Assembly: GCA_016789245.1 (NCBI GenBank)
Contig: JAEURM010000001.1
Span: 1 to 34,908, forward strand
Length of the DNA stretch: 34,908 nt
Direction of reading: 5' to 3'
From: Anaerolineales bacterium
GTDB taxonomy: Bacteria > Chloroflexota > Anaerolineae > Anaerolineales > UBA6663
Shown piece by piece: positions 15,267 through 23,303 of this stretch. The position numbers and the translations under genes were made by a program. The notes beneath the pieces are model-generated. The model did not search any database. It was not told the DNA's origin and saw nothing but the letters and a program-made list of their open reading frames with translations. How positions within the stretch are numbered: the stretch's first letter is position 1; every line of letters starts with the position of its first letter.

Positions 15267-15304
15267 TTCATCACCGAGATACTCCCTATGTGCTCGGTGG
15301 TGAA
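15267..15304. repeat. Short inverted repeat upstream of the hydrolase lipoprotein
   Basis: Arms 15267-15278 (TTCATCACCGAG) and 15293-15304 pair at 11 of 12 positions around a 14-nt loop. It lies between the terminator and the next ATG. Confidence 0.5.
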
Positions 15305-15330
15305 ACTGATAAGACGGCGGAGGCTGACTG

Positions 15331-16428
15331 ATGAAACTTCTCCCTAAACTTTGGCTGATGGCGCTGGCCGCTCTAGGCCTAACGGCGTGTGCGCAAGTTA
15401 CGCCGCCTGTGGTGCCAACGCCCACTTTGGTAGCCGCCCTGCCCTCCGCCACGCCGAGTGTTACCGCCACACTCACGCCCAGCCACACGCCCACGGTTAC
15501 GCCCTCCCCTACCGCCACCTTCACCCCCACGCCCACGCTTCACCCAATGATGATTGAAGCGCAACGCCAAGTGGAATATTTAGGCAGTGATATTGTTTTG
15601 GAAGAAGAGTTGGAACCGGGCATTAATTACCGCCGCTTTTATGCTTCTTATCAATCGGAAGGGTTGAAGATTTATGCGCTGTTGACGATTCCCAACGGTG
15701 AGCGCCCCGCTACGGGCTGGCCGGTAATTGTGTTCAACCACGGCTTCATTCCACCGGATGTGTACCGCACCACTGAACGTTACATTGCCTACGTGGATAA
15801 TTTGGCGCGCAGTGGCTACATCATCTTCCGTTCAGATTATCGCGGGCATGATCAATCTGAAGGGCAGGCTACCGGCGCTTACGGCAACCCGGGCTACCTC
15901 GCGGATGTGCTCAACGCGGTAGCGTCTCTCAAACAATTCCCTGAGGCAGACCCTCAACGCATTGGCATGTGGGGGCATTCCATGGGCGGCTATCTCACAC
16001 TCCGTTCTATGGTGATTGACCCAGACATCAAAGTAGGCGTGATTTGGGCCGGCGTGGTGGCCTCTTACCCTGATTTGTTTGCGCGGGGCAACAGCCGCCC
16101 CACCCCTACCGGTACGCCACCGTTTGCCCGTGGCTGGCGTGGGGCGTGGGTTGAGCAATTCGGCACACCTGAAGAAAACCCGGAATTTTGGAACGGCATC
16201 TCCTCCAACAGCTATCTGGCAGATATTTCTGGCCCGGTGCAACTGCACCACGGCACGGCGGATGAAAGTGTGCCGTTGGCCGCCTCCCAAGCTTTGTATG
16301 ATGAAATGCTGGCCGCCAACAAGCCGGTGGAGTTCTACACTTACGAGGGCGATAACCACAACCTGTCTGGCTTTTTTGTAACGGCGATGACGCGGACGAT
16401 TACGTTTTTTGATGCGTACTTGAAATAG
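15331..16428 (+). CDS. Alpha/beta-hydrolase lipoprotein, prolyl-oligopeptidase (S9)-like
   Basis: The protein has 365 residues. The lipobox LTAC puts the lipidated Cys at position 20; a Thr/Pro stalk rich in TPT repeats runs to about 70. The catalytic domain has GWPVIVFNHGFIPP (oxyanion region), YRGHDQSEG, the nucleophile elbow GHSMGG with Ser217, HHGTADESVP with Asp311, and EGDNHNLSG with His343. This is the S9/DAP2-type hydrolase pattern without the beta-propeller, typical of secreted dipeptidyl-peptidase-like or acyl-hydrolase enzymes of Chloroflexota. It should act outside the cytoplasmic membrane on peptides or esters; the substrate is not predictable. It lies upstream of a Thr/Pro stalk protein and three M42 aminopeptidases, so a loose grouping around peptide use is possible. 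Confidence 0.9.
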   Translation: MKLLPKLWLMALAALGLTACAQVTPPVVPTPTLVAALPSATPSVTATLTPSHTPTVTPSPTATFTPTPTLHPMMIEAQRQVEYLGSDIVLEEELEPGINYRRFYASYQSEGLKIYALLTIPNGERPATGWPVIVFNHGFIPPDVYRTTERYIAYVDNLARSGYIIFRSDYRGHDQSEGQATGAYGNPGYLADVLNAVASLKQFPEADPQRIGMWGHSMGGYLTLRSMVIDPDIKVGVIWAGVVASYPDLFARGNSRPTPTGTPPFARGWRGAWVEQFGTPEENPEFWNGISSNSYLADISGPVQLHHGTADESVPLAASQALYDEMLAANKPVEFYTYEGDNHNLSGFFVTAMTRTITFFDAYLK

Positions 16429-16640
16429 GGCGAAAACACGAAATACGCGGAACTTGGCTGACGAACACGGAGGTTTCCACGTATTCCACTTAACTCCGAG
16501 TTATCTGTGTTTCAACGGGGCTGGCTTATCCTTGCCGGTTTTTGTCTCTTTCCTCACTCTCTGCTATTATCCCGCGCACCCCAATGTGGTGACGGTGTGC
16601 GCCCAACCACAGTTGATTCTGGGGGCAAGGTAATTTCCGA

Positions 16641-17195
16641 ATGAACATGCAAGGCTTAGATCCCGCGCGGCAACGCACGTACACCATCGCTATTTTCATC
16701 ATCCTGTTTACGTTGCCGTTTTACTGCATTGGCTTTTTGGCCTTGGCTTTAAGCCCGGGGAGTGGCAACCCGCCGGTGCGCGTGACGGCCACTTTGCCGC
16801 CCACCAACCCGGTGGCCACATCCATCCTAACGCCCATTCTTATTCCTTCTGCAACTATAGCGCCCACCACACAAACTCTGCCAAGCAATACGCCCGGAGC
16901 ACCGACTGGCACGTTGCAAGGCACGCCCACCCAATTTGTGCCGCCTACGCGCACGCCCACCAACACGCCCACTAACACGCCCACCGCCACTTTCACTTGG
17001 ACGCCCACGGCTACGCTGACGGCGACGGGGACGCTAACCCCCACCGTAACGGCAACAGGCACAACCACTGGCACGCCGACCAACACCAGCCTGCCGCCCA
17101 CTGCGACCGAAACCGGCACCCCTACGGCGACGTTCACCGTAGCGCCGCCCACTGATACACCCACTTTGACGGCGACCACCGTTATCACACCATAA
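16641..17195 (+). CDS. Thr/Pro-rich single-pass membrane protein of unknown function
   Basis: The protein has 184 residues. One membrane segment is seen at about 15-37 ([19 protein letters not shown]). The rest is almost entirely Thr, Pro, Ala and Gly in PTNTPT and TATGT-like repeats, with no folded domain. It looks like an exposed wall-spanning or O-glycosylated stalk with no head. The reading starts at the ATG at 16641; a second ATG two codons later is equally possible. The stop is one base before the ATG of the next M42 gene, which suggests co-transcription. The antisense reading of the repeat region is an artefact of the low complexity. I do not recognise a named family. Confidence 0.75.
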   Translation: MNMQGLDPARQRTYTIAIFIILFTLPFYCIGFLALALSPGSGNPPVRVTATLPPTNPVATSILTPILIPSATIAPTTQTLPSNTPGAPTGTLQGTPTQFVPPTRTPTNTPTNTPTATFTWTPTATLTATGTLTPTVTATGTTTGTPTNTSLPPTATETGTPTATFTVAPPTDTPTLTATTVITP

Positions 17196-17196
17196 T

Positions 17197-18255
17197 ATGG
17201 ATTTACTCACGCATCTCAAAACACTGTGCGCGGTTCCCGGCATCTCTGGTTATGAAGACCGCGTGCGCGCGGCCATTGCCAAAGCGTGGAAGCCGCTGGC
17301 GAGTGAACTGCATACGGATAATCTTGGCTCACTGTGGGCCACCAAACGCGGCCACGGCAAGGGCCAACGCCCCAAACTGATGTTGGCCGCGCACATGGAT
17401 GCCATTGGCTTGATGGTGACCAACGTTGAGAAAGAGTTTCTGCGCGTGGTTTCGGTGGGCGGCATTGATGCGCGGGTGATGCCGGGCCAACCGGTAACGG
17501 TGCATGGCCGCCGCGATTTGCCGGCCACGGTAGTGGCCCCGGCCAGCTTTCTTTTACCCAAAGCCAACCGCGAAGGCGCAACGCCAGTAAGTGAGCTGTT
17601 GGTGGATTGTGGCTTGCCCGCTAAAGATTTAGCCAAGCAAGTGCACATTGGTGATGTGATTTCGTTTGCTCAGCCGCCCGTGGAACTGAACGGTGGCCTG
17701 CTTGCCGCCAACCGGCTGGATAATCGCGCCTCGGTGGCGGCAGTGACGGTGTGCCTTGAAGAATTGCAAACTACACCGCACTTTTGGGATGTGGTAGCCG
17801 TGGCCACCGTGCAAGAAGAAACGCGGCTGGCCGGCGCGATGACGTCCGCTTTCAACCTGCAACCGCAATTGGCCGTTGCCATTGATGTGACGTGGGGTGC
17901 TGGCCCGGGCGCACGCGAGTTTAGTGACCGGATGTTTGATTTGGGCAAAGGCCCGGTGTTGGGCTTTGGCCCCAACATTCACCCCAAAGTTCACGCGGCG
18001 CTCAAAGCCACCGCTGAGCGTTTGGAGATGAGCTACAGCCTTGAGCCAATGGCCACCCACTCCGGCACGGATGCCTTTGCCATTCAAGTGGCGCGCGAGG
18101 GCATTCCCACTGCGGTGGTGAGCATCCCGCTCCGCAATATGCACACGCCAGTAGAAGTGGTAAACGTGAAAGACGTTCAGCGCGTAGGCCGTTTGCTAGC
18201 GGAATTTATTGGCTCACTCACGGCTGATTTATCCAAATTCAATTTAGAAGAGTAA
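17197..18255 (+). CDS. M42 family metallopeptidase (glutamyl aminopeptidase/endoglucanase-like), copy 1
   Basis: The protein has 352 residues. Metal ligands follow the M42 pattern: His66 in LAAHMDAIGLMV, Asp in ANRLDNRASV (the bridging ligand), the base pair of glutamates in ATVQEETRLAGA, Asp in AIDVTWGAG and a late His in IPLRNMHTPVEV. The M42 enzymes form dodecameric tetrahedral cages that trim short peptides in the cytoplasm with two zinc or cobalt ions. This copy differs from the other two: the residues VQEET and HSGTDAF replace VQEEVG and GSTDAG/GTTDAA. It starts one base after the stop of the stalk protein. The three copies differ enough to suggest different specificities, as in archaeal TET peptidases. 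Confidence 0.93.
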   Translation: MDLLTHLKTLCAVPGISGYEDRVRAAIAKAWKPLASELHTDNLGSLWATKRGHGKGQRPKLMLAAHMDAIGLMVTNVEKEFLRVVSVGGIDARVMPGQPVTVHGRRDLPATVVAPASFLLPKANREGATPVSELLVDCGLPAKDLAKQVHIGDVISFAQPPVELNGGLLAANRLDNRASVAAVTVCLEELQTTPHFWDVVAVATVQEETRLAGAMTSAFNLQPQLAVAIDVTWGAGPGAREFSDRMFDLGKGPVLGFGPNIHPKVHAALKATAERLEMSYSLEPMATHSGTDAFAIQVAREGIPTAVVSIPLRNMHTPVEVVNVKDVQRVGRLLAEFIGSLTADLSKFNLEE

Positions 18256-18256
18256 T

Positions 18257-18319
18257 TTCACCGCGAAGGCGCGAAGGACGCAAAGTTTTTCTTAGCACTC
18301 TTTGCGTCTTGGCGGTGAA
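18257..18319. repeat. Inverted repeat between M42 copies 1 and 2
   Basis: The left arm (18257-18285) begins TTCACCGCGAAGGCGCGAAG and ends ACGCAAAG; the right arm (18300-18319) reads CTTTGCGTCTTGGCGGTGAA. The outer and inner ends pair and a bulge on the left is unpaired. This word is widespread in environmental bacterial genomes (from memory). Confidence 0.7.
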
Positions 18320-18327
18320 AAAATTTT

Positions 18328-19395
18328 ATGCCTTCCAAGCCCTCTCAGTTCGATTTACTCCGCACCCTCTCCAACGCTGTGGCTGTTTCTGGCGAGGAGG
18401 GCGCGGTGCGGAAACTCATCTTAGAAGCCATCCGGCCTTACGCCGATTCAGTGCAAGTAGATGCGCTGGGCAACGTGCTGGCCGTGAAAAAATCTAAAAA
18501 GCGCAATGCGCCGCGCGTGCTGGTGGATGCGCACATGGATGAAGTGGGCTTCATGGTTTCCGGCTTTGATTCCGATGGAAGCTTAAAGTTCAACGTGGTG
18601 GGCGGCGTGGATGACCGCGCGTGGCTGGGCAAGCCGGTGTGGGTTGGCCCCAGCCGCGTGCCCGGCGTAATGGGCGCGGCGCCGGTGCATGTGCTCAACG
18701 CGGAACAAAGAATGAACACCGTGCCCGCCCGCGCTCTGCGCATTGATATTGGCGCAGAAAGTGCGGAGGCGGCCAAGCGGCTGGTGAAGTTGGGTGAGCG
18801 CGGCACGTTTGCCACTGAGTTTGATGTGTTGGGCGGCGTTACCCTGCGCGGCAAAGCCTTGGATGACCGGCTGGGTTGCGCTACGCTAGTGGAGTTGCTG
18901 AAGGGCGGCCCGTACCCATGTGAACTGCACGCCGCCTTCACCGTGCAAGAAGAAGTAGGTTTGCGCGGCGCTAAAGTGGCCGCTTTTGCCACCAACCCCG
19001 CCGCCGCCTTTGCACTAGATTGCACCCCCGCCAATGATTTGCCCCACTCACTAGATGAGCGCGAGAACGTGACGTACAACACGCGCGTGGGCTACGGCCC
19101 CGCCATTTACACCAGTGATGCCAGCACGATTCATGATCAGCGTTTAATTGGCTATTTGCAAGGTTTGGCGGAGCGTGGCGCAATTCCGTACCAAATGCGC
19201 CAGCCGGGCGGCGGTAGCACGGATGCGGGGGCCATTCACCTTTCGCGCGCGGGCATCCCCAGCGTGAGCGTGAGCGTGCCGGGCCGATACTTGCATACCG
19301 CCGCCGCCCACGCCCAACTCGCCGATTGGCGCAACAGCGTGAAATTGCTGAGCGCGGCGTTGGCGAATTGGGATGTGAAAGTGTTGAAGGACTAG
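18328..19395 (+). CDS. M42 family metallopeptidase, copy 2
   Basis: The protein has 355 residues and full M42 ligands: His69 in VDAHMDEVGFMV, KALDDRLGCA, FTVQEEVGLRGA with both glutamates, ALDCTPAND, GGSTDAGAIHLSRAGIPS and a histidine in GRYLHTAAA. The short inserted domain between the halves is present (FDVLGGVTLRGKA region). Its role is the same as that of copy 1, intracellular aminopeptidase activity on oligopeptides. The ATG at 18328 has no SD and lies 8 nt after an inverted repeat. It is followed, across another repeat, by pdxH. The shadow reading at 18309 is out of frame. Confidence 0.93.
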   Translation: MPSKPSQFDLLRTLSNAVAVSGEEGAVRKLILEAIRPYADSVQVDALGNVLAVKKSKKRNAPRVLVDAHMDEVGFMVSGFDSDGSLKFNVVGGVDDRAWLGKPVWVGPSRVPGVMGAAPVHVLNAEQRMNTVPARALRIDIGAESAEAAKRLVKLGERGTFATEFDVLGGVTLRGKALDDRLGCATLVELLKGGPYPCELHAAFTVQEEVGLRGAKVAAFATNPAAAFALDCTPANDLPHSLDERENVTYNTRVGYGPAIYTSDASTIHDQRLIGYLQGLAERGAIPYQMRQPGGGSTDAGAIHLSRAGIPSVSVSVPGRYLHTAAAHAQLADWRNSVKLLSAALANWDVKVLKD

Positions 19396-19404
19396 CACTA
19401 AAAC

Positions 19405-19471
19405 CACAGCGTATACGGAGCGCACAGAGAATTACTCTGGTTTCTCCGTGTACGCTGTGAACTCTGTGGTT
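19405..19471. repeat. Inverted repeat between M42 copy 2 and pdxH
   Basis: Arms 19405-19420 (CACAGCGTATACGGAG) and 19444-19459 pair at 15 of 16 positions; the outer words AACCACAG and CTCTGTGGTT extend the pairing with a small bulge. The GTG start of pdxH lies 3 nt beyond the element. Confidence 0.7.
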
Positions 19472-19473
19472 AC

Positions 19474-20112
19474 GTGGATTCTTTTGCTGAACTCCGCCGC
19501 GAATACGAGACGGCTGGCCTGAACGAAGCTGAGGCCGCCGCTGACCCGTTAGCGCAGTTTGCCAAGTGGTTTGAGGAAACGGTGAACGCTGGCGTGGAGG
19601 AACCCAACGCGATGACACTGGCCACCGCCACGCCGGACGGCGCACCCTCCGCCCGCATCGTTTTATTGAAGGGCGTGAATGCGCGTGGGTTTACGTTCTT
19701 TACGAATTACGAAAGCCGCAAAGGCCATGAACTGGCCGCCAACCCGCGCGCGGCGCTGGTGTTTCACTGGCAACCTTTACACCGCCAAGTGCGCGTAACG
19801 GGCACGGTGGCGCAAGTGGGCGCGGAAGAGAGCGATGCTTATTACAATGTGCGGCCATTGGAGGCGCGTTTGGGCGCGTGGGCCTCACAACAAAGCCGCC
19901 CCCTGCCCAGCCGCGCCGCGCTGGAGGCGCAGTTTGAACGCTTCCAGCAGGAACATGCCAACGGCCTGCCACAGCGGCCACCGTACTGGGGCGGCTATCG
20001 GCTCACACCGCAAGCCGTTGAATTTTGGCAAGGCCGCCCGCACCGTTTGCATGACCGTTTGCTCTATCAACGCGCTGGTGAGGCGTGGACGGTGACGCGT
20101 TTAGCACCGTGA
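19474..20112 (+). CDS. pdxH: Pyridoxamine 5'-phosphate oxidase
   Basis: The protein has 212 residues, the normal PdxH length. It opens with the family helix LRREYETAGLNEAEAAADPL, then AMTLATATPDGAPSARIVLLKG, GFTFFTNYESRKG (FMN contacts), HWQPLHRQVRVTG, ASQQSRPLPSR and the C-terminal WGGYRLTPQAVEFWQGRPHRLHDR signature. The enzyme oxidises pyridoxine or pyridoxamine 5'-phosphate to pyridoxal 5'-phosphate with FMN and O2, so it implies some exposure to oxygen. The GTG at 19474 is the only start compatible with the family's N-terminus. It is inserted between the second and third M42 genes on the same strand, each gap carrying a repeat. Confidence 0.96.
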   Translation: MDSFAELRREYETAGLNEAEAAADPLAQFAKWFEETVNAGVEEPNAMTLATATPDGAPSARIVLLKGVNARGFTFFTNYESRKGHELAANPRAALVFHWQPLHRQVRVTGTVAQVGAEESDAYYNVRPLEARLGAWASQQSRPLPSRAALEAQFERFQQEHANGLPQRPPYWGGYRLTPQAVEFWQGRPHRLHDRLLYQRAGEAWTVTRLAP

Positions 20113-20120
20113 ATCTTTAT

Positions 20121-20178
20121 CCACGAAGCACACGAAGGAACACTAAGTTTTCTTCGTGCAACTTCGTGGCCTTCGTGG
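20121..20178. repeat. Inverted repeat between pdxH and M42 copy 3
   Basis: Arms 20121-20147 and 20152-20178 pair well around a 4-nt loop. The arms are built from repeated CCACGAAG, CACACGAAGG and CTTCGTGG words, so each arm is also a short tandem repeat. It lies 8 nt before the next ATG. Confidence 0.7.
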
Positions 20179-20186
20179 AAAAAAAC

Positions 20187-21188
20187 ATGAAAGCATTAAT
20201 TAAAAAACTGGTTGAAGCTTACGGCCCCTCCGGCCATGAAGGCCAAGTGCGGGAAATGGTACGGGCTGAAATTAACGGCTTGGCCGATAAAGTGACGGTG
20301 GATGCGCTGGGCAACTTAATTGCCACGCGCCACGCCAAAACTAAAAATGCCAAACGCGTCATGCTCTCCGCGCACATGGATGAGATTGGCGTGATTGTTT
20401 CGCACATTGACGAGCGCGGCTTTGCGCGCTTTCTCAACATTGGCGGCGTAAGCCCGTTAACGTGCTTGGGCGGGCGCGTGCGTTTTGCCAACGGCGCCGT
20501 AGGCGTAATTGGCATTGATGCGCGGCGCGAAGATATGAACCGCCAGCCCGTGCTAGCCGATTACTTCATTGATTTTGGCGTAACCAACAAAGCCGAGTGC
20601 CCCGTGAGTGTGGGCGCGGCGGGCGGCTTTTACCGGCCCATGGAAGAGTTGGGTGAACACCGTGTTACAGCCAAAAGTTTAGATGACCGAATCGGCGTGG
20701 TGATTTTGATTGAAGTGATGAAGCGGCTAAAAAACCCGGCGCATGAAGTGGCCTACGTGTTTAGCGTGCAGGAAGAAGTGGGCATCCGTGGCGCGGCTAC
20801 GGCGGCCTTTGGCGTGGAAGCAGATTTTGGCATTGCCGTGGATGTAACCCGCACGGGCGATACGCCCAACGGCCCGCGGATGGCGGTGAGCCTCGGGGGC
20901 GGCGCGGCTATTAAAGTGCGCGATAGCGGCATGTTGGCCGACCCGCGCATTAAAGATTTGCTGGTGCAAAGAGCCAAAGCGGCCAAAATTCCTTATCAGC
21001 TTGAGATTTTGGAAGCGGGCACTACGGATGCGGCGGCGATGCAAATTTCACGCGGCGGTATGCCGGCGGGTTGTGTTTCTATTCCCACGCGCCACTTACA
21101 CACGCCGAGTGAGATGGTGGATTTACGCGATGTGGAAGCCTGCGTGCAATTGCTGGTGGAGACGTTGAACAAGCCAGTGGATTTTTGA
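20187..21188 (+). CDS. M42 family metallopeptidase, copy 3
   Basis: The protein has 333 residues from the ATG at 20187. The open frame extends upstream into the inverted repeat and pdxH, but family similarity begins only at KALIKKLVEAYGPSGHE. Ligands are His63 in LSAHMDEIGVIV, KSLDDRIGVV, FSVQEEVGIRGA, AVDVTRTGDTP and RHLHTPSEMV, and GTTDAAAMQ is also present. This is the most canonical of the three copies and is closest to bacterial FrvX/YsdC-type aminopeptidases. It acts on peptides in the cytoplasm with two metal ions. A short featureless gap separates it from the convergent MFS gene. Confidence 0.94.
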   Translation: MKALIKKLVEAYGPSGHEGQVREMVRAEINGLADKVTVDALGNLIATRHAKTKNAKRVMLSAHMDEIGVIVSHIDERGFARFLNIGGVSPLTCLGGRVRFANGAVGVIGIDARREDMNRQPVLADYFIDFGVTNKAECPVSVGAAGGFYRPMEELGEHRVTAKSLDDRIGVVILIEVMKRLKNPAHEVAYVFSVQEEVGIRGAATAAFGVEADFGIAVDVTRTGDTPNGPRMAVSLGGGAAIKVRDSGMLADPRIKDLLVQRAKAAKIPYQLEILEAGTTDAAAMQISRGGMPAGCVSIPTRHLHTPSEMVDLRDVEACVQLLVETLNKPVDF

Positions 21189-21251
21189 GAACACAGAGTA
21201 CCGATAACAGAGCACAGACAGAAAAGCACAATAACAAGTACCCAATAACCC

Positions 21252-22493
21252 CTAACCCTTATTTATCTCCTCCGGCGGCTTGAGGGCGCGGAAACTACGC
21301 CACAACGCTAAGTCATAAATAATCTTGAGCGCACCGGCTAAAAAGAACGGCACACTGGTGAGAGCCGGGTTGGCCAGTAGTGCGCCGGTGAGCGTGGGTG
21401 CAAAAGACGCTCCCACCGTGCGTGCCACGCTGGTTACGCCGCTGGCCGCCGAGCGCTCATCCGGCTCCACCACCGCCAGCGTGTAGCTTTGCCGCGTGGG
21501 CACATCCATCTGCGAAATACTGTAACGAATCAACAGCACTAAAACCGCCAAAGGCAAATTGGGCATCAGCGGCACCAGCATCAACAACACGTTGGAGGGT
21601 AAGTGCGTAAAAACCATGGTGTTGATGAGGCCAATGCGTTTGGCCAGTGAGGCCGCCGCCAACGCGGAAAGCCCGCCCAACAAATTAGCGCCAAAGAAAA
21701 TACCGCCCAGCCCGGCCGGCTCCACGCCGTAACGCACATGAAACCAATACGCAAAAAAGCTCTGCACCACCAGCGCGCCGCCAAACGCATCTAATGAAAA
21801 CAACGTGGCTAGTTTGAACACCACATTCCGTGAGCGGTGCAGGCCGGGATTTAGGGGGCGAGTGGCGGGTGACGGGGCCACCAACGGCTCTACATTTTTT
21901 GTGAGCCGCGTGAACATGAGGAGGAGCAGAATCCCCAAACCGGCGTAAGTGGCTAACACTGCGCGGTAACTTTCTAGCGGCACTGTTCCCGTGTTCTGCA
22001 AAACTTGCGCTAAGCCACCGCCCGCCAACGCGCCCAGCGCCGTAGCCAGTGAGCCAGCCAACTGATACCACGCCAACGCTGAAGTGCGTTGCTCATCTGA
22101 AATGGTTTGCGTGAGCGCGGCTTGCTCCACCGGCAAAAACGCCCCCACTTCATTGCCGCTGGGGCTAAGCACGCCCAGCGTGGCCGCCGCCAACGCCAGC
22201 CAATAGTTTTGCGTCAGCGCCAAAACACCGCCCGCCAGCACCATCAGCCCGGCGCTCACTTGCAACGTTTTCCGCCGCCCGGCCCTATCCGCGCGGGAGG
22301 TGAGCCACAGCGCAATCAGCGTATCCCCAATCAGCGTAAAAGTAATCAAGAAACCAATCTGATTTTCCGTGAGGCCGGCGGAGGCCAAATACAACGCCAA
22401 CACCACCGAAACTAAGCCGTACGCAAACATCCGCACCATGCGCGTGGCAAACAACCAGCGGCCATCTTCTGTAAGTAAAGTTATAAAAGTCAT
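21252..22493 (-). CDS. MFS transporter
   Basis: The protein has 413 residues and about twelve membrane segments. The loop between TM2 and TM3 reads LTSRADRAGRRKTLQVSAG, a good MFS motif A. The late DVPTRQSYTLAVVEPDERSAASGV resembles motifs of sugar or drug exporters in the ENT/bcr-like subgroups, but no substrate can be named. The start ATG overlaps the stop of the RNA methyltransferase gene by the sequence ATGA, so translation of the two is coupled and they share a transcript. Confidence 0.88.
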   Translation of the reverse strand: MTFITLLTEDGRWLFATRMVRMFAYGLVSVVLALYLASAGLTENQIGFLITFTLIGDTLIALWLTSRADRAGRRKTLQVSAGLMVLAGGVLALTQNYWLALAAATLGVLSPSGNEVGAFLPVEQAALTQTISDEQRTSALAWYQLAGSLATALGALAGGGLAQVLQNTGTVPLESYRAVLATYAGLGILLLLMFTRLTKNVEPLVAPSPATRPLNPGLHRSRNVVFKLATLFSLDAFGGALVVQSFFAYWFHVRYGVEPAGLGGIFFGANLLGGLSALAAASLAKRIGLINTMVFTHLPSNVLLMLVPLMPNLPLAVLVLLIRYSISQMDVPTRQSYTLAVVEPDERSAASGVTSVARTVGASFAPTLTGALLANPALTSVPFFLAGALKIIYDLALWRSFRALKPPEEINKG

Positions 22494-23245
22494 GGGCCTT
22501 GTCTTTTCCGCGCCGCTTCAAATAAGAGGATGCCAGCCGCTACGGCGGCGTTAAGTGATTCTGCGCGGCCCGGCATGGGGATAGTGACGCGGTGGGGCGT
22601 AAAGGCCAGCGCGGCTTCGCTTGGCCCATCCGCTTCTGAGCCAATAATCAACGCTTGCGCCGTGCGCCAGTTCACGTGCGTGTACGCTTCTCCGGCTAAA
22701 TCCGCCACCCACGTTTGAGCCGCCGGCACCGGCAACGCCTCCCAAGTTTTTTCCACAATGGGCAAACGGAAGTGCGCGCCCATAGCCGCCCGCACTACTT
22801 TGGGGTTGTACGCATCCACGGTGCCCGGCATGAGGTAGGCCGCCGCCGCGCCCGCCGCTTCTGCCGTGCGGAGCAGAGTGCCCAAGTTGCCCGGGTCAGA
22901 GATGCGGTCAAGAATCAGAGAGAAAGAAGATGAAGATAAAGGTAGAGATGGAAAGGGAACGATGGCGAGCACGCCTGCCGGAGAATCAGTTTCCGAAACG
23001 GAAGCGAGGAGCGCGGGCGTAACCGTTTGCGCTGGCACGTTGGGGAACGAACGGATGGCCGCGCGGCTACGCTCATCTAATTCCGGCGTGTGCAAAATGG
23101 TGCGCGGCGTAAGGCCCGCCCGCGCCGCTTCTTCTAACAGCCGCACGCCTTCAATCACAAACGCACCCTCGGTTTCACGCGTGCGGCGCTTGCTCTGCAA
23201 TGCGCGGATGAGCTTGAGGGTGGGGTTGGTGGGGGAGGTAATCAT
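22490..23245 (-). CDS. SpoU/TrmH-type RNA 2'-O-ribose methyltransferase
   Basis: The protein has 251 residues from the ATG at 23245; the upstream open frame crosses the palindrome 23254-23301 and is not family sequence. The N-terminal L30e-like substrate domain starts SPTNPTLKLIRALQSKRRTRETEGAFVIEG. The SPOUT knot carries the three motifs: RISDPGNLGTLLRTAEAAGA (motif 1), LIIGSEADGPSEAAL (motif 2) and VTIPMPGRAESLNAAVAAGI (motif 3). It transfers a methyl from SAM to a ribose of 23S rRNA or tRNA; RlmB and TsnR-like enzymes are the closest named types, but the target nucleotide cannot be assigned. It is coupled to the MFS gene by a 4-bp overlap. Confidence 0.92.
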   Translation of the reverse strand: MITSPTNPTLKLIRALQSKRRTRETEGAFVIEGVRLLEEAARAGLTPRTILHTPELDERSRAAIRSFPNVPAQTVTPALLASVSETDSPAGVLAIVPFPSLPLSSSSFSLILDRISDPGNLGTLLRTAEAAGAAAAYLMPGTVDAYNPKVVRAAMGAHFRLPIVEKTWEALPVPAAQTWVADLAGEAYTHVNWRTAQALIIGSEADGPSEAALAFTPHRVTIPMPGRAESLNAAVAAGILLFEAARKRQGP

Positions 23246-23253
23246 ACGTAGTA

Positions 23254-23301
23254 AGTATTGCGTGTTGCGTATTTCGTACGGAACACGTAACACGCAATAC
23301 T
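23254..23301. repeat. 48-bp palindrome of the TTGCGTATT type
   Basis: Half-sites 23254-23277 and 23278-23301 pair at 21 of 24 positions with no loop. Each half reads AGTATTGCGTGTT followed by a CGT-TT-CGT pattern. It lies between the macrodomain gene and the RNA methyltransferase gene and shares GTTGCGTATTTC with 8891-8947. Confidence 0.75.
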
Positions 23302-23303
23302 GT

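Noticed and set aside
16941..17160. Possible CRISPR or tandem repeat array
   Set aside because: The repeated ACGCCCAC words have no spacers of constant length and encode the Thr/Pro stalk.
16721..17188. Long antisense open frame made of Val/Gly repeats
   Set aside because: It is the mirror of the Thr/Pro-rich low-complexity region; the sense strand has a membrane segment and a plausible start.
18438..19082. 214-codon minus-strand open frame opposite M42 copy 2
   Set aside because: The plus-strand gene has all M42 metal ligands; the antisense frame is a shadow of GC-rich codons.
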